From positions 1 to 64,000 of the forward strand of contig CAVXNM010000078.1 in NCBI GenBank assembly GCA_963763115.1: 64,000 nt of DNA, read 5' to 3'. This document shows, piece after piece, positions 26,768 through 35,514 of the stretch. Source of the DNA: CAVQCA01 sp963763115 (lineage in GTDB: Bacteria; Pseudomonadota; Gammaproteobacteria; UBA9214). A program made the position numbers and the translations under genes. Each line of letters begins with the position of its first letter. Position 1 is the stretch's first letter. The notes beneath the pieces were generated by a model, which saw only the letters and a program-made list of their open reading frames with translations, did no database searches and was not told where the DNA came from.

Positions 26768-28069
26768 ATGGACAAACTCTCCATCCTTGGCAACGGGCCA
26801 CTGAACGGCGAGGTCCGCATCTCGGGCGCCAAGAACGCCGCCCTGCCGGTGCTGGCCGCATCCCTGCTTACGGCGGGCGCCGTGCGCATCGGTAACATCC
26901 CGAAACTGCGCGACATCGCCACCATGGTGGAACTGCTGCAGACGCTAGGCACCCGGATCGAAGTGGCCGGCCGCGGCGAGCTGATCACCAGCACCCGCCA
27001 AAGCCACTCAGTCCGCGCCCCCTACCAGCTGGTCAAGACCATGCGCGCCTCCATCCTGGTGCTGGGACCGCTGCTGGCGCGCTTCGGTGCGGCCGAGGTG
27101 TCCCTGCCTGGCGGCTGCGCCATCGGTTCGCGACCGGTCAACCTGCACATCCAGGGGCTGAAGGCGATGGGTGCCGCCATCAGCATCGAGGACGGCTATA
27201 TCAAGGCGTATTCAACGGGCCTGCGCGGCGCCCGGATTGTCTTCGACCTCGTCTCGGTTACCGGGACGGAGAACCTGATGATGGCCGCGACCCTCGCCCG
27301 GGGCACCACGGTGCTGGAGAACGCCGCGCGTGAACCGGAGATCGTCGACCTCGCCAACTGCCTCAACGCCATGGGCGCGCGCATCCGCAACGCCGGTCAG
27401 GCCAGCATCGTCATCGAAGGCGTCCGGGAATTGCACGGCGCGCAGCACCGCGTCATCCCCGACCGGATCGAGACCGGCACCTTCCTGGTGTCCGCCGCGG
27501 CGACCGGCGGCCGGGTGCGGCTACTGGATACCGCACCCGATTTGCTGGATGTCGTGGTGGACAAGCTGCGGGAGGCCGGCGCCACCCTCCGCAGCGGCGC
27601 CGACTGGATCGAACTGGACATGCGCGGGCGGCGTTGCAGTGCGGTTAGCGTGGTAACGGCGCCCTATCCCGCCTTCCCGACGGACATGCAGGCCCAGTTC
27701 GTGGCGCTCAATGCCGGCGCCGAGGGGCTTGCCACGGTCAAGGAAACCATCTTCGAGAACCGCTTCATGCATGCGCAGGAACTGCAGCGCATGGGGGCCG
27801 ACATCGAACTGCAGGGTAACACCGCCATCGTCCGCGGCATCGCAAAGCTGCGCGGCGCGCCGGTCATGGCCACCGACCTGCGTGCCTCGGCCGGCCTGGT
27901 CATCGCCGCGCTGGCCGCCGACGGCGAGACCACCATCGACCGCATCTACCATCTCGACCGCGGTTATGAAAACATCGAGACCAAGCTGGTCCGGCTCGGC
28001 GCCGATATCCGGCGGGTGCCGGGCAAGACCCGCAGTGCGCAGGTGCACCAGGCTCGCAAGATCGGCTGA
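26768..28069 (+). CDS. murA: UDP-N-acetylglucosamine 1-carboxyvinyltransferase (MurA)
   Basis: A 433-residue EPSP-synthase-fold protein with the MurA hallmarks. SGAKNAALPVLAASLL holds the catalytic lysine-asparagine pair, PGGCAIGSRPV holds the PEP-attacking cysteine (Cys117), and HLDRGYENIETKL the C-terminal arginine. It catalyses the first step of peptidoglycan synthesis. The start is 1 bp after the SPT-like stop, so they are co-transcribed. In many gammaproteobacteria murA lies in another locus (with mla genes), so this may be the only copy moved here, or a second copy. The sequence cannot tell. Confidence 0.92.
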   Translation: MDKLSILGNGPLNGEVRISGAKNAALPVLAASLLTAGAVRIGNIPKLRDIATMVELLQTLGTRIEVAGRGELITSTRQSHSVRAPYQLVKTMRASILVLGPLLARFGAAEVSLPGGCAIGSRPVNLHIQGLKAMGAAISIEDGYIKAYSTGLRGARIVFDLVSVTGTENLMMAATLARGTTVLENAAREPEIVDLANCLNAMGARIRNAGQASIVIEGVRELHGAQHRVIPDRIETGTFLVSAAATGGRVRLLDTAPDLLDVVVDKLREAGATLRSGADWIELDMRGRRCSAVSVVTAPYPAFPTDMQAQFVALNAGAEGLATVKETIFENRFMHAQELQRMGADIELQGNTAIVRGIAKLRGAPVMATDLRASAGLVIAALAADGETTIDRIYHLDRGYENIETKLVRLGADIRRVPGKTRSAQVHQARKIG

Positions 28070-28124
28070 TGCCGCTCGAGCCCATGGGAGCGGGAATCAT
28101 GGGTTTGCAGAATCAGCGGGTTAC

Positions 28125-28150
28125 TGGATCCCCGATTTCGCGAGGATGAC
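28125..28150. repeat. Short palindromic repeat GGATCCCCGATTTCGCGAGG
   Basis: TGGATCCCCGATTTCGCGAG at 28125 followed by GATGAC lies between murA and the phosphopantetheinyl transferase. It shares the GGATCCCNNNTTTCGCGNGGATGA plan with 29977-30003. This kind of GGATTCCCGC-type repeat is common in bacterial intergenic DNA. Confidence 0.5.
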
Positions 28151-28169
28151 TTGTTCAGTAGTCTCTGAA

Positions 28170-28931
28170 ATGTATTCAGCACTCATGGGTGATCAATCCT
28201 GGCAACCGTCGGCACACCAATCTCCGCCCGCACCCGGGGAGATCCATGTCTGGCGCATCGATCTCGCCGTCCCCAAGGGATCGCAGGCCGGTGAGGCGGT
28301 GCTCTCCCCCGATGAGCACGAACGCGCCACGCGTCTGCTTTGCGAACACAAGCGCGCCCGGTTCATCGCCGGGCGCATCGCGCTGCGGAGGCTGCTCGGT
28401 CAATACCTCGGCGAGGCGCCGCAGGCGCTCGTCTTTCGCTACGGCCCGCACGGCAAACCCGCCCTGGTCACCGGGGCGTCGGATGCAACACTCACATTCA
28501 ACTTCAGCCACTCGGAGGATCTGGCGCTGCTGGCCGTTGCGACCGGACGCGAGGTCGGCATCGACATCGAATACCGCCACCGCGACATCAGCGTGGCGGC
28601 GTTCGCCCGGCAGATCCTGTGCGAGAACGAGGCCGCCGCCCTGCAACGACTGCCGGCGGAGCGGCACAAACAGGCGCTGCTCACGACCTGGACGCGCAAG
28701 GAAGCCTACGTCAAGGCGCTGGGCGAGGGACTCGCGCGGTCATTGAAAAGTTTCTCGGCAGGGTATGCCGACGACGACGAAACCGCTGTGCGGCGACTGG
28801 AGGATGCTGACGGAGCGCTGCGGCTCTGGACGTTCGCCCCGCTCGCCGTGCACCCGGATTATCTCGCCTGTCTGGCGGCCCCGGGCAGCGACTGGACGCC
28901 GCGCTGCTTCGCCTGGCGTCCGGCGCCGTGA
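28170..28931 (+). CDS. 4'-phosphopantetheinyl transferase, Sfp type
   Basis: A protein of 253 residues (ATG 28170; ATG 28185 is an equal alternative). GIDIEYRHRD (about residue 130) is the magnesium-binding D-x-E motif and WTRKEAYVKALGEGL (about 173) the WxxKEA motif of Sfp-type enzymes. The length and two-half pseudo-dimer form fit Sfp rather than AcpS. It would attach the phosphopantetheine arm of CoA to an ACP. Its location 100 bp after acp-spt-murA suggests it serves the dedicated ACP at 25329. There is no NRPS or PKS gene in view. Confidence 0.88.
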   Translation: MYSALMGDQSWQPSAHQSPPAPGEIHVWRIDLAVPKGSQAGEAVLSPDEHERATRLLCEHKRARFIAGRIALRRLLGQYLGEAPQALVFRYGPHGKPALVTGASDATLTFNFSHSEDLALLAVATGREVGIDIEYRHRDISVAAFARQILCENEAAALQRLPAERHKQALLTTWTRKEAYVKALGEGLARSLKSFSAGYADDDETAVRRLEDADGALRLWTFAPLAVHPDYLACLAAPGSDWTPRCFAWRPAP

Positions 28932-28980
28932 ATCCACTGCCGCCGCTGGCGCCAGCTGCAATCGGTACCTCCCACTTTGT

Positions 28981-29859
28981 TTACCGCATCCTGCGCGGGT
29001 CTGACTCGATGCCAGGCGTTTCGACGCCAATCCGCGGAGCACTCTCCCACGCCACCATCGCGCGCTTGCGCACCGGGCCCCAGCGGTAGTCGCCGATCAC
29101 GCCCGTCTCGCGAATCACGCGATGACAGGGTATTAGCCAGGCCAGGGGATTGTGACCCACCGCCGTGCCGACGGCACGGGCGGCAGCGGGATTGTCGAGC
29201 GCCGCGGCCAGGCGCCCGTAGCTGACGAGCGTGCCGGACGGCACGTGAAGCAACGCCCGCCAGACGCGCAGTTGAAAGGTCGTGCCTTTCACCAACGCGC
29301 GCAGGGCGGGTCGCGAATGACGACCGGCCGGTGCTTCGAAAATACTGCCTGCCAGCCGTGCCGCGTTTGTATCGTCCCGCTGCAGCCGCACCCGCGGCCA
29401 GTGCTCCCGGAGCGCGGCCAGTGCCGCCGCGCCGTCTCCGGAATCGATGAAGGTGAGATGGCACAGGCCGCGGGGACTCTCGCCGATCAGGCACCGGCCG
29501 AAGGGGCTGTCGGTGAAGCCAGCGGTAATCGTCAAGCCCTCGCCGCCGGATTTCACTTCACCGGGAGAGGCCGCTTCCAGGATGATGCAGAGATCGTGCA
29601 ATCGGCCCGGGCCCGAAAGTCCCGAATCCAGGGCAGCATCGAGAACACTCGTGCCCTGGCGAAGCAGGGCCTTCGCATGGGCCAGCGTGAGGCACTGCAG
29701 AAAATCCTTGGGCGTGATGCCGGCCCAGGCGGAGAACAGGCGGTGAAAGTGGAACGGGCTCAGGCCGGCGACTTCCGCCAGGCTCGCGAGATCGGGTTGC
29801 TCGGCGCGGCGTGCATCCAGATAGCGGATGACCCGCGCGATGCGCTCGTAATCGTTCAT
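28981..29859 (-). CDS. AraC-type HTH fused to O6-alkylguanine DNA methyltransferase
   Basis: A 292-residue Ada-like fusion. An N-terminal AraC helix-turn-helix (ERIARVIRYLDARR, then SPFHFHRLFSAWAGITPKDF) is followed by the alkyltransferase core with LIPCHRVIRETG, where the cysteine accepts the methyl group, and a preceding AAARAVGTAVGHNPL helix. It lacks the N-terminal zinc-Cys4 domain of E. coli Ada that takes methylphosphotriester methyl groups, so it repairs O6-methylguanine but may not sense phosphotriesters. I start at ATG 29859 (MNDYERIA). Its start is 168 bp from the end of tamB. Confidence 0.88.
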   Translation of the reverse strand: MNDYERIARVIRYLDARRAEQPDLASLAEVAGLSPFHFHRLFSAWAGITPKDFLQCLTLAHAKALLRQGTSVLDAALDSGLSGPGRLHDLCIILEAASPGEVKSGGEGLTITAGFTDSPFGRCLIGESPRGLCHLTFIDSGDGAAALAALREHWPRVRLQRDDTNAARLAGSIFEAPAGRHSRPALRALVKGTTFQLRVWRALLHVPSGTLVSYGRLAAALDNPAAARAVGTAVGHNPLAWLIPCHRVIRETGVIGDYRWGPVRKRAMVAWESAPRIGVETPGIESDPRRMR

Positions 29860-29976
29860 ATCGGCATACTGCCACGGCGGGATTGGTGTTCCCACCCGAT
29901 TCTTGCGGCACTGCAGGGCACGCGTGACCGCGCCCCGCGCGCCGATACGTTCAGTTTATGGAGTATCAGTGAGATT

Positions 29977-30003
29977 ATGGATCCCTGCTTTCGCGGGGAT
30001 GAG
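29977..30003. repeat. Short palindromic repeat GGATCCCTGCTTTCGCGGGG
   Basis: GGATCCCTGCTTTCGCGGGG with GATGAG after it lies between tamB and the AraC-Ogt gene. It is a sister of the copy at 28125. It would form a hairpin with a TTTC-type loop. Confidence 0.5.
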
Positions 30004-30027
30004 CCGTGCTGATATTCCCTGATGGGA

Positions 30028-33000
30028 TTACCTGTCCACCGTGACGTTGAGGTCGATCGCCTGCTCCAGGCCCGACTCGCCGGACAGACTGAAATAGCGC
30101 GAGAGTTCATAGGTGAACTTCATCTTCCAGACCTCGTTGAAGAGGCCGTAGAGGTACTCCACGCGAAGCTGTGAGCTGAGCTGCTTGCCGACGCTCACCA
30201 TGCTCTCCTCCTCCGTTGCGCCGGACTCTACGCCGAGGTCGACACCGATCGCCTCGGTTATATCCCTGGTGAGCGGATTGCTGGCGCCGAGCCCGGCGGC
30301 GGCGGTAATTGCCTGGGATTGGGTGCTGGCGGTGGACGTGAGCGGCTTGCCGGTCAGCAGGTAGGACATCGCCTCGGCCTCCGGCAGCACCGGGTCGGAG
30401 TAAACCGTCGCGAGCGGCGACTGCAGCGTACCGGTGATCAGGATGCCAGCCTTGACATTGCCGGTGGTGCGGGTGGCGCGTATATCGAGCGCCGGATTGT
30501 CCAGGGGTCCGGTGAACAGCAGCCGTCCCTGCTCGATGACGAGCTTCTGGCCATAGGCTTCATAAATCCCTTGTTTCAGTTTCAGCACGCCGTCGCCGAC
30601 GATATCCCCGCCCGACAGGCTGCGCAGCCGCAGGTTTCCGGCAAGCTGGGTGGCAAGCCCCAGCCCCTGGAAATGCACGGCATTACCGACCTTCACCCTG
30701 ACGTCGATGACAAGCGCCGTTTTTTCTGTGCCGGTTTCTGCCTGCGACGCCGCGTCGCTCTCGCCGACGATCACCTGGTCGTCCGATACCCGCACCGCGC
30801 TCTTCGGCAGCTGCTTCACCTCGATCTTCGCCGCGGGAATGACGACGCTGCCCTTGAGCTCGATACGGCGGGTGTCGCCGCTCAGCCTGAGCGCCGGGTC
30901 GGCCGTCACCGCGGCCTCCGGCAGGCGTGCCACGGCGAATGCCTGCCCTCCAATGTCGAGGTGAAACGGCCAGTGTGTCTCGGGGTCGAGACGCACTTCG
31001 CCCTGCAGGCTCACCGTGCCCTGATCGGAATGCACCGTGCCGCTGAGCGCCACGCGCTCGGTGCCGTCAATCTGCGCCCGCAGCCTGATGTCGGTCAGTT
31101 CGAGGCCGAGGCCGGGAACCAGCACCTTTCCCTGCGCGAGTTCGGCGTGACCGCTGAGGCGCGGCGCGCCCACGCTGCCATGCAGCCGGAACTTCGCGAC
31201 GGCGGATCCGCCCGTGGTGTTGACTTCGGCGACCAGGGCATTGATGAAGGTGATGTCCGGTAATTCCAGATCCAGTTCACCGGTTAGCGGATAATCGTCG
31301 GGTGTGCTGCCGCGGAGCGTCGCCTCGACACTTCCCCGGGCATGTCCTTCCGCCAAACCAACGCGAAAATCCGCGCGTGCGCGTTCTTCGCCGTAGCGCG
31401 CGATCACCTCGGCGTCCCGGTAGGTGCTGGTGTACGGGGCTTCCTCCCCGGTGTCGATCTGCAGCGTCCCCTGCGCGGAGCGAGCCTGCAGGTTCACCCC
31501 GGTTTTACCATTCGAACCACTGGCCTCGGCATCGACCTCGAGCACACCCACGATGCGGCCTGGGACATCGAGCAGGGAGGCGAGCCGTTCGAGCGGCAGC
31601 GCGTCGATTCGTGCTTTGGCATTCCAGCCGCCGGCGGCGCGCCACGCCCCTTCCAGGCAGGCACTGGAATGCTCCGATTCCCAGCAGGCGGTAACCGGCT
31701 CCAGGCGGCTGGCGCCGAGATCGAGCCGCACCGGCTCCCGCAACCGCCAGTCGCCGAGTTGTCCGAGATCGAAGTCGGCGCGCGCAAGGCGCCCGTTCCA
31801 GTGTCCGCCGGCGTATCCCCCTTCCAGCACGGTGAGCGTGCTGCCTGCCGCCGCCTCCGCGGTTAGCTGCAGCCGGTGCCGCTCGATCCAGCCACGGGCA
31901 TCCAGCTGCAGGCGTACGACGCTCTCCCCGCCGAGGTTCAGATCCGTTGCCTGTACGCGGACCGTCGAACGCTGCTGATTCCCCTCATCGAGCACAACCT
32001 GACCCTGCAGCTCAGCGACAGCGTCGTCCCGGTAACGAAGCCCCATGACCGACACGTTAATGCGTCCGCCGGGACGCTCCGCATCGCCGCGCAGCGACCC
32101 CGTTGCGGTAATCGATCCCGCCAGATCGGGCGCAAGTTGCGCGAGGTTAGCAGCATCGGCGTTGAACTCGAGGTTCAGTTGCTCAGCATACTGGCCGGAG
32201 AGCGTGAGGCTGTTGTCGCCGGAACGGATGACCAGCCGTTCGCTCTCCACACCACCGGTGTGAAACACCACGTCCCCCAGCGCGCTCACCGGGTGCTCGC
32301 GCAGCGTCCCGTTCAGACGTGCATCGTGCAACCGGACGCTATAGTCATCGTCGCGGACCTGCGCCAGCAGCCGGGTTTCGATCCCGAGTTTCCCCGGCCA
32401 GTCCGGCCACAGCAGGCCCGGGTTGACTCCGCCGCCGCCGATGCCGAGATCGATGGCGAGTCCTGCCTTCCAGTCCAGTGTGCCGGTGGCGTCGAGCCGG
32501 CCGTCCAGCCCTGCCACTTCGAGCTGATCGAACACCAGCCCGTCGGTCGTCCCGCGGCCTTTCGCCTGGACCTCGAGCGGGGGAAGTTCCGCGCCTTCGA
32601 AATCGCCGTCGAGCGTGTAACGGTAGTCTCCGACCACCCCGTTCAGGGTGTAGTGACCGTGCGCGCTGCGGTATTCCGCGGCGCCCTTTAGCGGCCATCG
32701 CAGATCGTCCCATTCGCCCTCCAGGGTGACGGTGGGGATACCTGCAACGAAGCGCACTTTCCCCCGCGTCGCGATGACAAAGGGGGCGGCAAGCCGGTGA
32801 TCGAGGCGCAGGCCGTTCACATCGCCCTCGAGCGTGGCATGACCGGCGCCGTCCACGCCGGACGGCAGGTGGCCGCGCCAGTCGAGCGTGGCGGTAAACG
32901 GATAGGGGGAGTGCAGGGCAGCCCGGCCGCGCAGTTCCGCCGAGGCGCCGGCCGCCGCCAGGTGGAAACGGTTGATGCGCAGGCCGGCGACGGGACCGGC

Positions 33001-33474
33001 GTGTGCGGACAGATCCAGTTCATCGATAGTGGTTTCCTGCGAACCGAGCTGCAGGGACAGTCGCCGGATGCTCAGCGCCTTGACGTCGAGGGTGAATGGC
33101 AGGGTAATCCTCTCGGGCGGCGTGAACGCGGTAGAATCGGTATCCGTGGCGGGCATCTGGTAGACGGCGTCCTCGATCGCCAGGTTGCGCACGCGCAGGC
33201 CGCCGCGCAGCAAACCGACGGGATCGATCGCCAGTTCAAGGCGGCCGGCTTGCAGGTGCGTGTCGTCCAGCCGGTAGTCGATGCCGTCGGCGACAAGGCC
33301 GGTCAGCAGGCTGCCTGCGATCTGCCTGATCACCAGCGTGCCGGGCGCGAAGCTCGTGGCCCGTTCGATCAGCCAGCGACTGCCCGCGGGGCTTGCCAGC
33401 AGGGCGGTCACCAACAGCAGGAACACTGCCGTCAGACCCAGCAGAACAGCCAGCCCTTTCCAGAGTCTGCGCAT
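30028..33474 (-). CDS. tamB: Translocation and assembly module protein TamB
   Basis: An 1148-residue inner-membrane-anchored, periplasm-spanning protein. An N-terminal membrane helix (WKGLAVLLGLTAVFLLLVTA) is followed by a very long beta-helical region and the C-terminal DUF490 domain (GDGVLKLKQGIYEAYGQKLV and RLLFTGPLDNPALDIRATRT). The length is slightly short of E. coli TamB (about 1259). TamB works with the outer-membrane partner TamA to insert autotransporters and move phospholipids outward. The gene follows tamA by 149 bp on the same strand. No odd features are seen. Confidence 0.93.
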   Translation of the reverse strand: MRRLWKGLAVLLGLTAVFLLLVTALLASPAGSRWLIERATSFAPGTLVIRQIAGSLLTGLVADGIDYRLDDTHLQAGRLELAIDPVGLLRGGLRVRNLAIEDAVYQMPATDTDSTAFTPPERITLPFTLDVKALSIRRLSLQLGSQETTIDELDLSAHAGPVAGLRINRFHLAAAGASAELRGRAALHSPYPFTATLDWRGHLPSGVDGAGHATLEGDVNGLRLDHRLAAPFVIATRGKVRFVAGIPTVTLEGEWDDLRWPLKGAAEYRSAHGHYTLNGVVGDYRYTLDGDFEGAELPPLEVQAKGRGTTDGLVFDQLEVAGLDGRLDATGTLDWKAGLAIDLGIGGGGVNPGLLWPDWPGKLGIETRLLAQVRDDDYSVRLHDARLNGTLREHPVSALGDVVFHTGGVESERLVIRSGDNSLTLSGQYAEQLNLEFNADAANLAQLAPDLAGSITATGSLRGDAERPGGRINVSVMGLRYRDDAVAELQGQVVLDEGNQQRSTVRVQATDLNLGGESVVRLQLDARGWIERHRLQLTAEAAAGSTLTVLEGGYAGGHWNGRLARADFDLGQLGDWRLREPVRLDLGASRLEPVTACWESEHSSACLEGAWRAAGGWNAKARIDALPLERLASLLDVPGRIVGVLEVDAEASGSNGKTGVNLQARSAQGTLQIDTGEEAPYTSTYRDAEVIARYGEERARADFRVGLAEGHARGSVEATLRGSTPDDYPLTGELDLELPDITFINALVAEVNTTGGSAVAKFRLHGSVGAPRLSGHAELAQGKVLVPGLGLELTDIRLRAQIDGTERVALSGTVHSDQGTVSLQGEVRLDPETHWPFHLDIGGQAFAVARLPEAAVTADPALRLSGDTRRIELKGSVVIPAAKIEVKQLPKSAVRVSDDQVIVGESDAASQAETGTEKTALVIDVRVKVGNAVHFQGLGLATQLAGNLRLRSLSGGDIVGDGVLKLKQGIYEAYGQKLVIEQGRLLFTGPLDNPALDIRATRTTGNVKAGILITGTLQSPLATVYSDPVLPEAEAMSYLLTGKPLTSTASTQSQAITAAAGLGASNPLTRDITEAIGVDLGVESGATEEESMVSVGKQLSSQLRVEYLYGLFNEVWKMKFTYELSRYFSLSGESGLEQAIDLNVTVDR

Positions 33475-33623
33475 CAGATTAGCCCGTCTTTCTCATCGGA
33501 ATCCGTGTGCTGCGATGTGCAGCATTTATCAAATGCCAGTCAAATCCACTGTAAAAATTCCATGTTTCGATGCGTCCTTAAATGCAATATGTCGTTCTGC
33601 AGCCGCCCGGTGAGAGGTGCGAG

Positions 33624-35432
33624 CTACAGCTCCGGGCCCATGCTGAAATGGATGCGGAACAGGTCCTTGCTGTCGGTCAGCGGATGGGCGATATCCAGGC
33701 GCACCGGGCCGACCGGGGAGCGCCAGCGGATGCCGAAACCGACACCGGTGTGTGGATCGACATGGGTCTGGTCGAAGGCATTGCCGGAATCCGCGAACAG
33801 CGCCACCGCCCATTTATCCACCAGCAGGCGTTCCAGTTCCACGCTGCCGACCAGCAAGTTGCGGCCGCCCACCACGTCGCCGTTGCTGTCCTTCGGACCG
33901 AGCGACTGGTATGCGTAGCCGCGAATGCTGTTGTCGCCGCCGGCGAAGAAGCGCACCGAAGCGGGCAGCTCCTCGAAGGTTTTCATGGCCGTCGCCCCGA
34001 CATCGAGGCGGGTGATCACCCGCAACCGCACCGGCAGGGCCAGCACCCCCTTGGCGTTTCCGATCGCCTGGGCAAAGCTGACGTCGGAAACGATCTGCTC
34101 GGCGGCGCCGCGCAGCTTGAGACCCAGCCGCGCCCCTTTGCGTGGATAGAGCCGGTCGTCGGCCATCACCCTCGACCAGCCGATGCCGGGCATCAGCACG
34201 GTGGATTTGCCCTTGTCGTTGCCCACCTCGAATTCCTCGTGACCGAGGGTGAGCGAACGCTCCTTGCTCCAGCCCTCGTTCGGCACGCGGTACCAGGTGA
34301 CGGAGGTCGCGGTGGTGTCCGATTTCGAGGTGTCGGTGTCCTCGTGTCTGTAGCCAGTCTCGAATTTCAGCTTGTCGGTCACCGGGTTCTTCAGCGGGAT
34401 GGTGTAGGCGGCCGTGATCTGCGACAGCACTTTGGAGACCGAGGTTTCCGCCGAGAACACGTGTCCCGCACGGTTGACCCGCCGGTTCTGGTAGCCGACG
34501 CCGACGCGCGGCCCGGTGTCGGTCGCATAGCCGATCTTGCCGGTGTAGCGGTTGCGCTTGGACGGGCTCAGCACCAGTTCGGTCGGTATCGCGTCGTCGG
34601 CGGCCTCGTCGATATGGGACTGCACGTAGGCGTTGCGGAAATAGCCGCTGCCGGCCAGCGCGCGCGTGGTCCGTGTGAGCAGGGTCGCGTCGTAGGGCTT
34701 ACCCTCCTCGTAGGCGAGAAAGCGGTCCAGCAACTGCGGATCGATGATGTCCTGTTCGCGGCGGATCGGTCCGAAGGAAAAACGCGGACCGGACTCGTAG
34801 TGCAGGATGATGTCGGCCGTTCCCTGCATTGGGTCGACGCGCAGTTCGTTCTGTGTGTAGCGGCCCCCGACATAGCCGCGGGTGCTGGCCAGTTCCGCGA
34901 TGCGCCGCTTGAGGTCGGTGTAGACATCCTGGCGCAGCGGCTGCCCGGCCCGGGCCATGGCCTTGCGCACCAGCGGATCGAAGGCGGCATCGGTGGCGGC
35001 GGCGCCGAGGAGCGTGACATCGATAATGCCGAAGTTGACCCGCGGCCCGGGCGTGATGGTGAATACGGCTTTCCAGCAGGCGTCCTCCCCCGCGGCCGGC
35101 TCGAAGCGGCGGTCGACCCTCGACTGGTAGTAGCCGAAGGCCTGCAGGGCGTCGCGCACCTCGCGGTCAGACTGCCTGAGCCGCCCGCGCAGGCGCCACA
35201 GTGGCGCATCGCAGCTTTCCTTGTAAAGCGAGAGGTAGGCGCGAACGTTGGCGGCGACCTCGCCCTCGACGCCCTCGATGACGATGGCCGGGGACGGCGC
35301 GGATCGGACGGGCAGCGCAAGCAGCAGCGTCAGCAGCAGGCCAAACGCCGGGCCGCTGTAGCGCAGGCTCACGCCCCGCACGCGAATTCCCGGACTCCGC
35401 CTCCCGTCGATACGGCCTGTCACGCCGGGCAT
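33624..35432 (-). CDS. tamA: Translocation and assembly module outer-membrane protein TamA
   Basis: A 602-residue Omp85-family barrel. A signal peptide (FGLLLTLLLALPVRSA, cleaved before PSPAIV) is followed by POTRA repeats and a C-terminal surface barrel domain with the conserved RFFAGGDNSIRGYAYQSLGP lid-lock region and a final strand ending in FSMGPEL. It is the outer-membrane half of TamAB. The start codon choice is uncertain because several in-frame starts precede the signal peptide. It is 82 bp downstream of the MscS-type gene and in the same direction, so the three may form one transcription unit. Confidence 0.92.
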   Translation of the reverse strand: MPGVTGRIDGRRSPGIRVRGVSLRYSGPAFGLLLTLLLALPVRSAPSPAIVIEGVEGEVAANVRAYLSLYKESCDAPLWRLRGRLRQSDREVRDALQAFGYYQSRVDRRFEPAAGEDACWKAVFTITPGPRVNFGIIDVTLLGAAATDAAFDPLVRKAMARAGQPLRQDVYTDLKRRIAELASTRGYVGGRYTQNELRVDPMQGTADIILHYESGPRFSFGPIRREQDIIDPQLLDRFLAYEEGKPYDATLLTRTTRALAGSGYFRNAYVQSHIDEAADDAIPTELVLSPSKRNRYTGKIGYATDTGPRVGVGYQNRRVNRAGHVFSAETSVSKVLSQITAAYTIPLKNPVTDKLKFETGYRHEDTDTSKSDTTATSVTWYRVPNEGWSKERSLTLGHEEFEVGNDKGKSTVLMPGIGWSRVMADDRLYPRKGARLGLKLRGAAEQIVSDVSFAQAIGNAKGVLALPVRLRVITRLDVGATAMKTFEELPASVRFFAGGDNSIRGYAYQSLGPKDSNGDVVGGRNLLVGSVELERLLVDKWAVALFADSGNAFDQTHVDPHTGVGFGIRWRSPVGPVRLDIAHPLTDSKDLFRIHFSMGPEL

Positions 35433-35514
35433 GTCACCGCCTGGCGCCTGTCCCGGGAACAGAGGCGGTGTCGCGGTGCTTGCGCGGCAGGTTCGTCATG
35501 ACGCAGGCCGGCGC

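Noticed and set aside
33582..35501. A long open frame (639 codons) on the plus strand opposite tamA
   Set aside because: It is antisense to a clear TamA gene, has no family similarity, and such frames are common in GC-rich DNA.
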